Source of the DNA: Iris pallida
Taxonomy: Eukaryota > Streptophyta > Magnoliopsida > Asparagales > Iridaceae
Direction: 5' to 3'
Assembly: GCA_029216955.1 (NCBI GenBank)
Contig: JANAVB010015600.1
Location: 28,888,499 to 28,952,498, forward strand
DNA length: 64,000 nt
This document shows, piece by piece, positions 38,201 to 46,335 of the stretch. Position 1 is the stretch's first letter. Every line of letters begins with the position of its first letter. The notes beneath the pieces are model-generated. The model was not told the DNA's origin. It saw only the letters and a program-made list of their open reading frames with translations, and searched no databases. Both the position numbers and the translations under genes were made by a program.

Positions 38201-41200
38201 CGCACAACGTGGCCGCGCAAGTGGCTCGCGCAACTTAAGCGCACTATGCGCGCAACGTGGCCGCGCAACTTAAGCGCACTATGGGCCTAGCGACGATGCT
38301 GACGTGCTAAGTGCAAAGTGCGCCAACAAAATGCCACATTACGCCTCATGAGCCCATGAGCCCGAGTCCGAGTCCGAGTCGCTAAGCCCCTACGGGGCTT
38401 AGCCCCAATGAAAATTAATTTTCCAAGAGCAAAAAGCATGAATGCTTTTCTTGGAGCATTATCCTTACCTCCTAGTAAAATCACCCACATGGTTCCCTCC
38501 TTAGGGTCACCACCCCATGTGCATATCCCAACAACACATACAAGTATATATGTTGAGATAACTCATTGTGCTTTTCCAATGTAGGAGTAAACTTTACTAT
38601 GCATGTTGAGAGCAAGCTCTCTTCATGTCAAGGAGCAATAGCACCAACACATATGATAGGAAAACTTCCTTTATAGAGCGAATCTGCCAAAATCTTTGAG
38701 GCTTCCATATTGTTTTTTTATGTTGACCGCTTCAATGTTTTAAATTGATTTTGCTGTCGTGGTTTAAGATAAATACTATTCAGGTCTCATCCATAAGACA
38801 CTGATACTCTATCTAAGAAATCTGTCAGGTGTATTCATTGGACTGGACTCCTGAGAGAAATCGGATAGTCAGTGCTTCTCAAGATGGGAGATTGATAGTA
38901 TGGAATGCTTTGACAAGCCAGAAAACACATGCTATAAAGCTTCATTGTGCATGGGTCATGACATGTGCCTTTTCACCTAATGGTCAATCAGTTGCTTGTG
39001 GTGGTCTTGATAGTGCATGTTCTATCTTCAATCTTAATTCACAAGCTGACAGAGATGGGAATATACCAACATCTAGAATATTGACAGGCCACAAGGGCTA
39101 TGTATCATCATGTCAATATGTTCCGGATCAAGAAACTCATCTTGTCACTAGTTCAGGTGATCAGACATGTGTTTTGTGGGATGTTACAACCGGACAGAGG
39201 GTTTCCGTGTTTGGAGGTGAATTTCCATCGGGACACACAGCTGATGTGCTAAGGTATATACGTACTTGGGGTTGCTATTAACGCTATGTTAATAACTTCA
39301 TCATTATCAACCAAGCCTTCTCCCATCATAACGGGGTTGGCTATGGAGGATAAGAGAGCTCCGTAAAGAAGTTGACAAGGTTTTTATGACGAGATGTCAA
39401 CCTGACGCAACCACCTATGTTCTGCCAATTCCTAGCTAGGTAACTATGAGCATGAGACACTTATGCCATGAAACCTAAGTGCCTAGTTGGTAGGTAGGTA
39501 GAACTACCTTTTCGGATATGGCAGTTTAATAACTCCTTTGAATATTTATTAGTTGACTTCTTGTTATTTTTTCAATTTAATATTTGAAATATTTTGTTAC
39601 AATTTACGTTGCATGGACACAAATACGACGTGGACACGACATCAATTTTGGTCTAGTCTGGTGCATTTTGGAGTGTCTGTGTCATGCTTGGTACGTGTCT
39701 AACACGATGCGACACTGACACCACTGATTTTCTTTGGTGTTCGTGCTTCTCAGGTTACAAATGCCATATTCTTTTAATACTTGGTATTTACCATCATCAA
39801 CATTTTTGGTCTCTGTTGTAGTTTTCTTTAGCTTATGGGATTATGCCATGATCAATTTGAAATTTCACATATATTTTTTTAAAGAAAAGTTTACATTAAT
39901 GTAATGTGTATAACCTTTTTGTCAGATATGCCATGCATCTTGAAAGTAAATCTGACCTAATATGACATGAAGATAAGACAATGATGAAGAGAAGACATGT
40001 AAAAAAGAGAGCCTATGTTCGACATATTTCACCTAATTATAAGATATACCATGCATCTAGAAAGTAAACCTGACCTAATATGACATGATGATAAGACAAT
40101 GATGAAGCTCTGGTTGACATTGTCAGTTGTAGTCAAATTTGTTGACCATGTTATTAGTAGTTTGAAGCAATGGATTCGATGCCCACAAAATGGGTAATTT
40201 ACTCATGTAGTTTGTTCAGGTTCTTATAATGCCTGGACTCTTATATGGTAAACCGACTAGTATGTTGACATGCTGCTTCATATCTTGCTAATGTCGCCCT
40301 TGGGTTATTAAGTTTGTACGCAATATATTCATGCATGTGACTTTTATTTGGTTTATCTATTGGGGAAAATCGATCCATGAGTTGAGATTGCCCTTCCTGA
40401 CATTTAGTTGGAAGAGACCCTAGTGCAAGCACACCTTCCATATATTGTGGTTGTTAATTTTCAAATTCACATGTATAGTGTTTTTTGAGGGCATTGCCTG
40501 GCGCAACGGTAAAGTCTTGTTGTTGGCATCCTGGAGGATGCAGATTCCGAGTCGCAAAAACATCCTCTCCATATATATATGGGTAAGGCTGCGTACATCG
40601 TGACCCTCCCCAGACTCTGTGTAAGAGGGAACCTCATGGCGCTGGAATGCCCTTGTATGTATGGGATTTTCTGTAATGTCTTCCTAGCCTTTATGTACGA
40701 TTGTATCTATATGCTTGAATAAGCTTTTATTGTGCTCTCTCAGTGTCTCGATAAACAATTCAAATTCAAACATGTTTGTATCCGGTTCTTGTGATGCAAC
40801 TGCCCGGCTATGGGATACTCGAATAGCTAATCGAGCAGTTCGGACATATCATGGTCATGATGGGGACGTGAACACTGTCAAGTTCTTCCCAGATGGGCAG
40901 CGATTTGGGACTGGCTCTTACGATGGTTCATGTAGATTATTTGACATGAGGACAGGACTTCAGCTTCAAGTATACAATCAACAACGTGGTGACCGGGACA
41001 ATGATGCCCCTATTGTCACATCTGTTGCTTTCTCTGTATCAGGAAGACTCCTCTTTGCCGGATATTCAAATGGTGACTGTTACGTGTGGGACACATTAGT
41101 TGCTGAGGTATGCACTTCTTTTGGTCTAGGGATCTGGAAGAAAAATAAAAATAAAAGAACATTGATGCTACTCCTTATGAGTGAGGTTTTCCTAATGAGA

Positions 41201-42911
41201 GAAGATTGGTCATTCTTTATTGATTTCTAGACATCCGAGTATGTGATTGTCCTACAACCCAAGAAGTTGAAGTAACATGACTGCTCCTTCATGCAACCAT
41301 GAGAATTGAGAAGTCAGCCAATCAGTTAATGATCCACGAGTTACGGTTGTAGATCACTTTTATATATTATTGGGCCCTCCTCCAACCCTAGGAATGTTAC
41401 TTGTAAAATTACAGCTGTCGTAATTAAATCTCTCTCTCTCTCTCTCGAGACACACACACACACATATACACGTGCTGGTGTGCTGGTGCAGTAGAGTCTC
41501 AAATTCAGTACTGATCGCACCCTATCCATCCCACCCCATCCTTGTGCTCACCCTTAGTACACACTTGACGTGCTCGTGCACGATAGTGTCTGAAGTTCTG
41601 TATTGGTTACACTAGATTGCCAGGCTTCTAGTTACCTTCCACTCTCCAAGATTCTTGGTTGGACTCTCTCTCTCTCTTTCTGTGTGTGTGTGTGTGTTTG
41701 TGTGCGCGCGTGCGCACTTTTTCCTCTATGTGTGTGCATGCATGCACATTAACGTGCACACATGCAATCCGATGTGCACGTTTCACGATTGTAGGCATGC
41801 TTGCGTGCTATCTGCCATTGTAAACATAATCTAGTTAGATTTTTCCATCAGATACAATTATACAATAAATGTTCATTCTTATTTCTTTGCGGCATACTCA
41901 GGTAGTGTTAAATCTGGGATCTCTTCAAAACTCTCACGAGGGCAGAATAAGCTGCGTAGGCCTGTCGGCTGATGGAAGTGCTTTGTGCACAGGAAGCTGG
42001 GACAAAAACCTCAAGGTTTGTTCTTCTACTGTAGATTGTTAGTTCAAAAAAAAGAAAAAGAAAAAAAGTTTTAATTTCTGTAACATCATAGCTTCAAAGA
42101 GCATCTGAGTAGGTTACTTTTCCAATAACTTCAAGGGAAGTCTCTTCTATACTCATGGTAATTGAGCTCAAATCAGCTATGTATATATTCATGACATGGA
42201 ATGAGTAAGTATAATTCAGTTGCTTGGAGTGACGTTATCCCTTCACTTAATGTTCTCTGAAATTTAATTTTTCGAGTAGATTTTCCTTGGGATTTTCCAT
42301 CAAGAGGTCTCGTTGGTTCAATAAGCAATTCAGAGTCAAGTAATGAAGCCTGGTCAGACTGGGCCATCTACGTTACTATTTTCCCAGTATTTATTTAGTC
42401 TGTGTATAAGTTCATGCCCATGGGAATGTTTCATGAATGCCAGTCCTATTTCTTGCATTCGGAAGGTAACGAATTCCATATAGCTAGTTATGCAATTAGA
42501 AGGTTCGAGCTTGTGGCTTAAAAGGTTCGCTAGAGTATACCTAGTTCGACAGGTTCCAGATTCGCTAGGACATTATCAGATCCTTTTCACCGATTCACCT
42601 TCGTGATTCTTGTTCTCACTATTTTGCTCCTACGAATTAGCTTTAGCATGAAAGTTATAAATGCATTTTTATTCCCTTTTCTACTTCAAGTAGCATATTC
42701 ATGAACCCTGCAATTGTAACCTCAGTCTCGTCGTTTTTGGAGAAATCTCAACCTTCATCAATCTGGCGAGAATTAGCCTGTTGGTTGTGCAATTGGGAAA
42801 TTGATCTTCAAACTTCAAACGTGATTCTAGATATGGAGAACTAAAACATTTCTGCTCATTTTGTTTCGTTGGCAGATTTGGGCCTTTGGAGGACATAGGA
42901 GGGTGATATGA
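26847..42911 (+). CDS. AGB1: Heterotrimeric G-protein beta subunit (AGB1-like), six exons
   Basis: Exons 26,847-26,952, 27,034-27,128, 38,829-39,253, 40,744-41,107, 41,902-42,015 and 42,876-42,911 join to 1140 bp, i.e. 379 codons and TGA, with GT..AG at every junction and phases that fit. Plant G-beta proteins are about 377 aa. Residues 1-40 form the coiled coil ([23 protein letters not shown]) that pairs with G-gamma. The rest is the seven-bladed WD40 propeller (VLWD, ARLWD, CRLFD, YVWD, LKIW). G-beta/gamma acts at the plasma membrane with G-alpha in hormone, defence and development signalling. The start is the ATG before SVSELKER, matching family N-termini. Odd points are an 11.7-kb intron 2 full of retroelements and Tyr268 where Asp is usual. 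The frame appears intact. Confidence 0.95.
27034..27128 (+). CDS. AGB1: G-beta exon 2
   Basis: The acceptor is GGTGCAG after a T-rich tract. It encodes [28 protein letters not shown], the linker and first WD blade start. Donor AAA|GTAATT at 27,129. An 81-bp intron separates it from exon 1. Confidence 0.92.
27384..28820 (-). repeat. Copia left (3') LTR, enlarged by an insertion
   Basis: It is 1437 bp against 812 bp for the right LTR. The excess is the 604-bp insert at 28,153-28,756 plus a 27-bp duplicated LTR segment. A TATA box in element sense (CTATAAATAGAG) lies at about 27,791-27,804. Apart from the insert it matches the right LTR with roughly 2% substitutions by eye. Confidence 0.9.
28153..28756. 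other. 604-bp foreign insert in the copia LTR, flanked by a 27-bp duplication
   Basis: LTR bases ATCATTTGGTGTTTTC..GGGACT occur at 28,126-28,152 and again at 28,757-28,783; the right LTR has them once. The insert has mixed composition with GCGAGCGG and TAGCGAG words, a hairpin TGTCCGG..CCGGACA at its left end, two diverged copies of GTGTAGCGAG..GGCTAAA, and no clear coding frame. Its texture resembles plant mitochondrial intergenic DNA, but I cannot prove the source. Confidence 0.75.
29072..29550. mobile_element. hAT-type MITE (CGGTTCGG-rich) inside the copia element
   Basis: Terminal inverted repeats TAGGGGTGAG / CTCACCCCTA bound 479 bp. The 8-bp target duplication is ATTTTGGG (29,064-29,071) and ATTTTAGG (29,551-29,558), one mismatch. 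The body is CGGTTCGGTTT/AACCGAA repeats around an AT run. The 8-bp duplication fits hAT. It sits between the RNase H end and the 3' LTR of the copia element. Confidence 0.85.
29637..30105. repeat. Three tandem ~145-163 bp repeats in the copia 3' spacer
   Basis: The unit contains GCATGAAGCCTTGCGCTTCC, CTACGCCGCTATGACATGGC, CCTCATCGTGG and CCTCTTTGTAGTGC. Copies start near 29,637, 29,782 and 29,945; the first period is 145 bp and the second about 163. They lie between the RNase H stop and the 3' LTR. Confidence 0.8.
30370..34215 (-). pseudogene. Copia gag-pol polyprotein, degenerate
   Basis: In order on the minus strand: Gag from [10 protein letters not shown] (34,215) with KMWKR-type capsid features to 33,832; a frame change; a zinc knuckle [14 protein letters not shown] (about 33,400-33,445); protease DTGATCHVC (33,260-33,290); integrase with the H..H and C..C set around [10 protein letters not shown] and CEVCAQTK, and DDE residues around HSDIYDF, FIDDF and [12 protein letters not shown]; an in-frame TAG near 31,857; a frameshift near 31,767; RT with [15 protein letters not shown] and LYVDDM (31,320); a stop near 31,426; RNase H with [11 protein letters not shown]; and the end [15 protein letters not shown]. 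The length matches a complete copia polyprotein, so it is broken only by point changes. Confidence 0.9.
34238..35049 (-). repeat. Copia right (5') LTR, 812 bp
   Basis: Begins TGTTAGTCCCGAGG and ends ACACCAACA on the plus strand, with a TATA box in element sense (CTATAAATAGAG) near 34,645-34,660. The Gag ATG lies only about 24 bp inside the LTR edge. Confidence 0.92.
37136..38649 (-). mobile_element. Solo LTR of a related copia family, with GCGCAAC-rich repeats
   Basis: Starts TGTTAGAACC, ends CACCAACA, and is flanked by CATAT (37,131-37,135 and 38,650-38,654). The part around CTGCTGGGGTGT..CTCAAAG (37,370-37,470) resembles the copia LTRs at 27.6 and 34.5 kb in the same orientation. A minus-strand TATA-like GGCTATATATTC is at about 37,613. 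No interior follows, so this is a recombination product. The middle third is GC-rich repeat DNA. Confidence 0.9.
37735..38395. repeat. GCGCAAC-type repeats and a 243-bp tandem duplication
   Basis: Many copies of GCGCAAC, GCGCGCAACGTGG and CGCGCACCC. A block from GCCTAGCGACGATGCTGACG to GAGCCCGAGTCCGAG occurs at about 38,042 and again at 38,285. The open frames here (up to 110 aa, Ala/Arg/Cys-rich) are repeat translations. Confidence 0.85.
38829..39253 (+). CDS. AGB1: G-beta exon 3 (WD blades 1-3)
   Basis: Acceptor CTGTCAG, then [20 protein letters not shown] through [13 protein letters not shown] and two bases of the Ser codon; donor AAG|GTATATAC. Nearly identical to other plant G-beta proteins over its 141 residues. 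Confidence 0.95.
39254..40743 (+). other. G-beta intron 3
   Basis: It has GT..AG borders (GTATATAC; TTGTGCTCTCTCAG). It contains a direct duplication of about 65 bp (39,925-39,989 and 40,041-40,107, CCATGCATCT.GAAAGTAAA..), a degenerate GGGGTTGGCTATGGAGGAT stretch near 39,335 seen in plant dispersed repeats, and an Au-like SINE. Nothing coding. Confidence 0.85.
40487..40660 (+). mobile_element. Au-like SINE
   Basis: The sequence GCCTGGCGCAACGGTAAAG, a B-box-like GCAGATTCCGAGTCGC, GGGTAAGGCTGCGTACATC, GACCCTCCCCAGACTCTGTG and a 3' GCGCTGGAATGCCCTT follows the order of plant Au SINEs (tRNA-derived, Pol III internal promoter). It is diverged, with no clear target duplication, so the ends are approximate. 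Confidence 0.75.
40744..41107 (+). CDS. AGB1: G-beta exon 4 (WD blades 4-6)
   Basis: It runs from [14 protein letters not shown] to [16 protein letters not shown], acceptor CTCTCAG and donor GAG|GTATGC. It contains the [14 protein letters not shown] segment with Tyr268 (TAC at 40,919-40,921), where plant and animal G-beta proteins normally have Asp. Confidence 0.95.
41108..41901 (+). other. G-beta intron 4 with CT, CA and GT microsatellites
   Basis: 794 bp, GT..AG. It holds (CT)n at about 41,431-41,446, (AC)n at about 41,451-41,464 and (TG)n around 41,681-41,703. No gene. Confidence 0.85.
41902..42015 (+). CDS. AGB1: G-beta exon 5
   Basis: 114 bp encoding [17 protein letters not shown], then [21 protein letters not shown], the last full blade. 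Acceptor ATACTCAG, donor AAG|GTTTGT. It is too short to appear as a stand-alone reading frame but is unmistakable by family sequence. Confidence 0.93.
42016..42875 (+). other. G-beta intron 5
   Basis: 860 bp, GTTTGT..GTTGGCAG, AT-rich, no element recognised. Confidence 0.8.
42876..42911 (+). CDS. AGB1: G-beta exon 6 (C-terminus and stop)
   Basis: 36 bp: [11 protein letters not shown] and TGA. This is the typical plant G-beta C-terminus, a short terminal exon after TTCGTTGGCAG. Confidence 0.92.
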   Translation: MWAFGGHRRVI

Positions 42912-43340
42912 ATTCAAGTTCGTGGCATCAACGATATTTTGTGTGAAGATTTCAATTTGTTGCCAAACTGTTACGTCTCCAGGGAGCTTGCACATGGAAC
43001 CTCAAAGCCATCCAGCTCAAGGAAACAATATGATGTTGCAAATTAAGAAAACCTATTTGTTCATTGTGTCAAAACTCTAGAGTGTAGGTCATTTTATCAT
43101 TAGAAATATGCAACAATTCTCCTTTGTACTTTAACCTCCATGTCATCATCCACGAAATGTTTGGGTATTGAAATCCTTGTATGTACTTTATAAGAAATTT
43201 GTAAATGTGATATGTTCTTTTGTTAATTAGATAGTATTGGTCAATGTCATCGGCTCTCAGATTGTATCTAAACTTTATATGTATATGCTATATATTTTGT
43301 ATTATATATAACTACATATAGAAAAAAAAAACTATTAAAA
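42912..43340 (+). other. G-beta 3' untranslated region and terminator region
   Basis: AT-rich sequence after the stop with several weak AATAAA-like words; no exact signal stands out. The transcript probably ends between about 43,150 and 43,300. No other gene. Confidence 0.45.
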
Positions 43341-43818
43341 TTAGGAAAAATTTATGAAATGCCCAAAAAAAGAAAAAGTTTTATGAAAAACCCACCGTGC
43401 AATAACATTTCATCGCGTGCCCAGAATTAGCAAAAAATATATAAAGAGGGTTCCGAATGACCTTTTTGCCATTCATTCTAATTTATTGAAAACACCCACG
43501 AAACTACTCTTAAAAAAAATGTTTCGATACTTCATCTTCTTCCATACGCTGCTAACTTTCAAATCTAGATTTTCTCCTCAAAAATTTTTAAAAACTCGTC
43601 GAAAAATTTCGGAAAGACCGAGACAAGCGGCAAAAGTGCTAAAACGGAGGTCCAAACATCATTTTTTTGCGATTCTAAAATTTCGAAAGACCGACAAATG
43701 ATGAAACTGTTTATCTCAGGCTCCTCGAAGATACGCTCATTTTGCGATAAACCGGACCTCGTTTCGACCTCCCAGTCAAAAGTTATGACCCTCCAAAGTT
43801 TCAAATGACCATAAAATA

Positions 43819-44388
43819 CAGGAGAATGACCATTCTCCGTGTTAGAACACGAAGAATCTTAATTTCGCATGAGGGTGGCCATTCTCCGTGTTAGTAACAC
43901 GGAGAATGGCATTCTTCGTCTTAATTTACACGGAGAATGGTCATTCTCTGTGTTAGTAACATGGAGAATGGCATTCTCCGTCTTAATTTACACGGAGAAT
44001 GCCATTCTCCGTGTTAAATTACACGGAGAATGGCATTCTCCGTCTTAATTTACACGGAGAATGGTCATTCTCTATGTAATTTAGCACGGAGAATGATCAT
44101 TCCAGTGTTAAAACGCAGGAGAATGGCATTCCCAGTGTTAAAACATAGGAGAATGACCATTCTCCGTGTAATTTAGTACGGAGAATGGCATTCTCCGTGC
44201 TAAATGACACGGAGAATGGCCATTCTCCGTGTTAAATGACACGGAGAATGGTCATTCAAATGTTAAAACACAGGAGAATGACCATTCTCCGTGTTAGAAA
44301 CACGGAGAATGCCTAATTTACACGGAGAATGGCATTCTCCTTGTTAAAATGCAGGAGAATGACTATTCTTCGTGTTATATCGTCGGAG
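43819..44388. repeat. Tandem array of about 17 palindromic ~31-bp units
   Basis: Each unit is built from CACGGAGAATG-N-CATTCTCCGTG, a near-perfect palindrome, joined by TTAATTTA, TTAGTAA or TTAAAA spacers. I count about 17 GGAGAATG starts. The arms vary (CATTCTTCG, CATTCTCTG, CATTCCAG), so the copies are not recent exact duplicates. Either strand could fold into a series of hairpins, and any two units can pair. Confidence 0.9.
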
Positions 44389-44542
44389 AACAGTTGACAG
44401 AAACCTAATTTTTTATTTTTTTGTTTTGTTGAAAGAAATTTGACATGAATAAAGATTTAAGAGTTTTCGTTCTTCTTTCAAAACGATGCTAACTCTTATG
44501 GAAAAGAAGAAGAAGATCCTCTCTCCATAATTGACCTAATTG

Positions 44543-44590
44543 TCGGAAAAGAAGAAGAAGAAGAAGAAGAAGAAGAAGAAGAAGAAGATG
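44543..44590. repeat. (GAA)n microsatellite
   Basis: A run of AGAAGA triplets, about 46 bp, just right of the palindrome array; a second short run is at about 44,695-44,712. Confidence 0.9.
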
Positions 44591-45249
44591 ATGAGCGATG
44601 ATCGGAGTTCGACTGAAAAAAAAAACACGGTGAACTACGAACGATCTTTGTGATCTTTGCTGAAGATGAGAGCAATGGAATTCAGATCTCTCGTGAAGAA
44701 GAAGAAGAAGACAACGAGAATCGTAATCCAAATCTGAGTTTGTGCGGAGAGGTAGTTATGGTATTAATTTTGTAAATACAGAGCATCTAAAGGGAATCTT
44801 GGAATACTTAACGTGAAAATATATAATTTTGGGCATTTCAAAAAACCCATCCTGCGGGTGGATTTTTCATAAAAACCAACCCCGAAATTGGATTTCTCAG
44901 CAATTTCCAGTTAAAATTAAACTTTTGATCTGTTAAGTCTTTGCTTCAATCACTATTATTATTGTAACCCCTATTTTCAAAATTTAATAAATGAAAAACA
45001 ATTTCAAACTCGTCCCAAATTGAGTCCATTAGGTTCTAAATATTTTTCTATTAATTTTAGAATTTTTCTGTGATTTATTTGGAGTTATTTGGAGTCCGTA
45101 CGAATTTTTACGATTTTTGAACTCGTAGGGACATTTTGGTAAATTACATATTAGGGCAACTTGGTGAAAATGGCACACTAGAAATTTTAGGATTTTATAA
45201 TGGACATTTTCGTAATAAAATTTCAGCAAGGAAGGTACCAAATTTTTTC

Positions 45250-45257
45250 TATAAATA
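45250..45257 (+). promoter_or_regulatory. TATA box of the solo LTR
   Basis: TTCTATAAATAGGCCCC, a consensus plant TATA context, 287 bp inside the LTR start. Confidence 0.75.
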
Positions 45258-45307
45258 GGCCCCTATGGTTGTGCATTGGGATCCTAAACAAATCCCTAGC
45301 CCCGGCT

Positions 45308-45414
45308 TTAAGGAGGAACTCGAAATGTTTAGGCTCACGCTCCGCAGGCACGCAGTAGCCTTTTTTTAGGAAGCTAGGCTCACGCTCAGGTCAGCAGTTC
45401 GAGTTCCTCCTTAA
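45308..45414 (+). other. Leader stem-loop of the solo LTR
   Basis: TTAAGGAGGAACTCGA (45,308-45,323) and its exact inverse complement TCGAGTTCCTCCTTAA (45,399-45,414) form a 16-bp perfect stem around a 75-nt loop. The loop holds two copies of TAGGCTCACGCTC. It begins about 50 bp downstream of the TATA box, so it would be at or near the 5' end of the transcript. Confidence 0.8.
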
Positions 45415-45762
45415 GCAAAAACATTTCCTTTTTATTTCTGTAAGGATACACACGTATTATGTTTCAAATAAATTAACCAAACCCTCCCCTTTAACCTAGC
45501 GGCCGAACGGGCCTACTGGTCAGCCCAGCAACCCTAAGAACCTCCTCCCTTCCTCCTCAGTCCCGAGCTCGAGACCCCCCTTTTCTGTTTTATTTTGTGT
45601 TTGATTTAAATTAGTTTATATATATATTATGTATATATAATGGTATATGTATATATATATATATATATATGTATATATGTTTTTGTAAAATACAGTATAA
45701 GTGTATATACTGTTCATAAAAACTGTTAAATGCATTTTTTAGTATAAACTATATATTATTCA

Positions 45763-45864
<102 letters not shown>

Positions 45865-45959
45865 CAAATATTGAAGTTAATTAATATTAAAGTCTTGCTT
45901 TTTATTTCTTTTGTATTTTTGGAGAATTACATCATTTAAGATTATATATATATATATTT

Positions 45960-46335
45960 ACATTCTGTCATTTCTATTATGTCATTTAATTTACGTCATT
46001 TAAATTTATGTCAATATAAATACAGTACCTATATTGTAATATGTATTTTAAATTCTGTCATTTAATTCTGTCATTTAAATTATGTCAATATAAATACAGT
46101 GCCTATACTGTAATATATATTTTAAATTCTGTTATTTAATTTTGTCATTTAAATTATGTCCATTATAAATACAGTGCCTATACTGTAATATGTATTTTAA
46201 ATTCTGTCATTTAATTTTGTCATTTAAATTATGTCATTATAAATACAGTACCTATACTGTAATATGTAAATAAATACAGTGTTTATACTATAATACGTAT
46301 TTATAAATACAGTGTTTATACTGTAATATGTACGC
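45960..46335. repeat. Tandem repeats (~75 bp and ~32 bp) in the solo LTR
   Basis: The unit TCTGTCATTTAATT..AAATACAGTGCCTATACTGT repeats with TACAGT at 46,021, 46,095, 46,170, 46,244, 46,275 and 46,308. That is four ~75-bp periods followed by two ~32-bp ones. Confidence 0.85.

Larger units (their letters stand above)
27129..38828 (+). other. G-beta intron 2 (11.7 kb), expanded by retroelements
   Basis: It runs from donor GTAATT at 27,129 to acceptor TCTGTCAG at 38,828. About 9.2 kb is two LTR-element insertions with clear target duplications (27,384-35,049 and 37,136-38,649). Removing them leaves about 2.5 kb. 27,240-27,340 and 35,070-35,520 are unique or degenerate repeat DNA (GATACGG, GGACACG words). 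35,520-37,135 shows no gene. Both LTR insertions are antisense to the host gene. Confidence 0.9.
43360..44885. mobile_element. Possible non-autonomous DNA transposon bounded by imperfect inverted repeats
   Basis: GTTTTATGAAAAACCCACCG (about 43,377-43,400) and the inverse complement of the sequence at about 44,853-44,880 (GTTTTTATGAAAAATCCACC) match in about 20 of 24 positions. GAAATGCCC/GGGCATTTC-type words lie next to them. The enclosed DNA has a palindrome array and a GAA tract but no transposase. I could not define a target duplication, so this is a hypothesis; a Mutator-like origin is one option. Confidence 0.3.

Noticed and set aside
38075..38290. Small Arg/Ala-rich frames in the GCGCAAC block
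   Set aside because: They are translations of a GC-rich tandem repeat inside a solo LTR.
43819..44388. CRISPR-like repeat array
   Set aside because: The units are palindromic with very short, similar spacers, no unique spacers and no cas genes, and the genome is a plant's.
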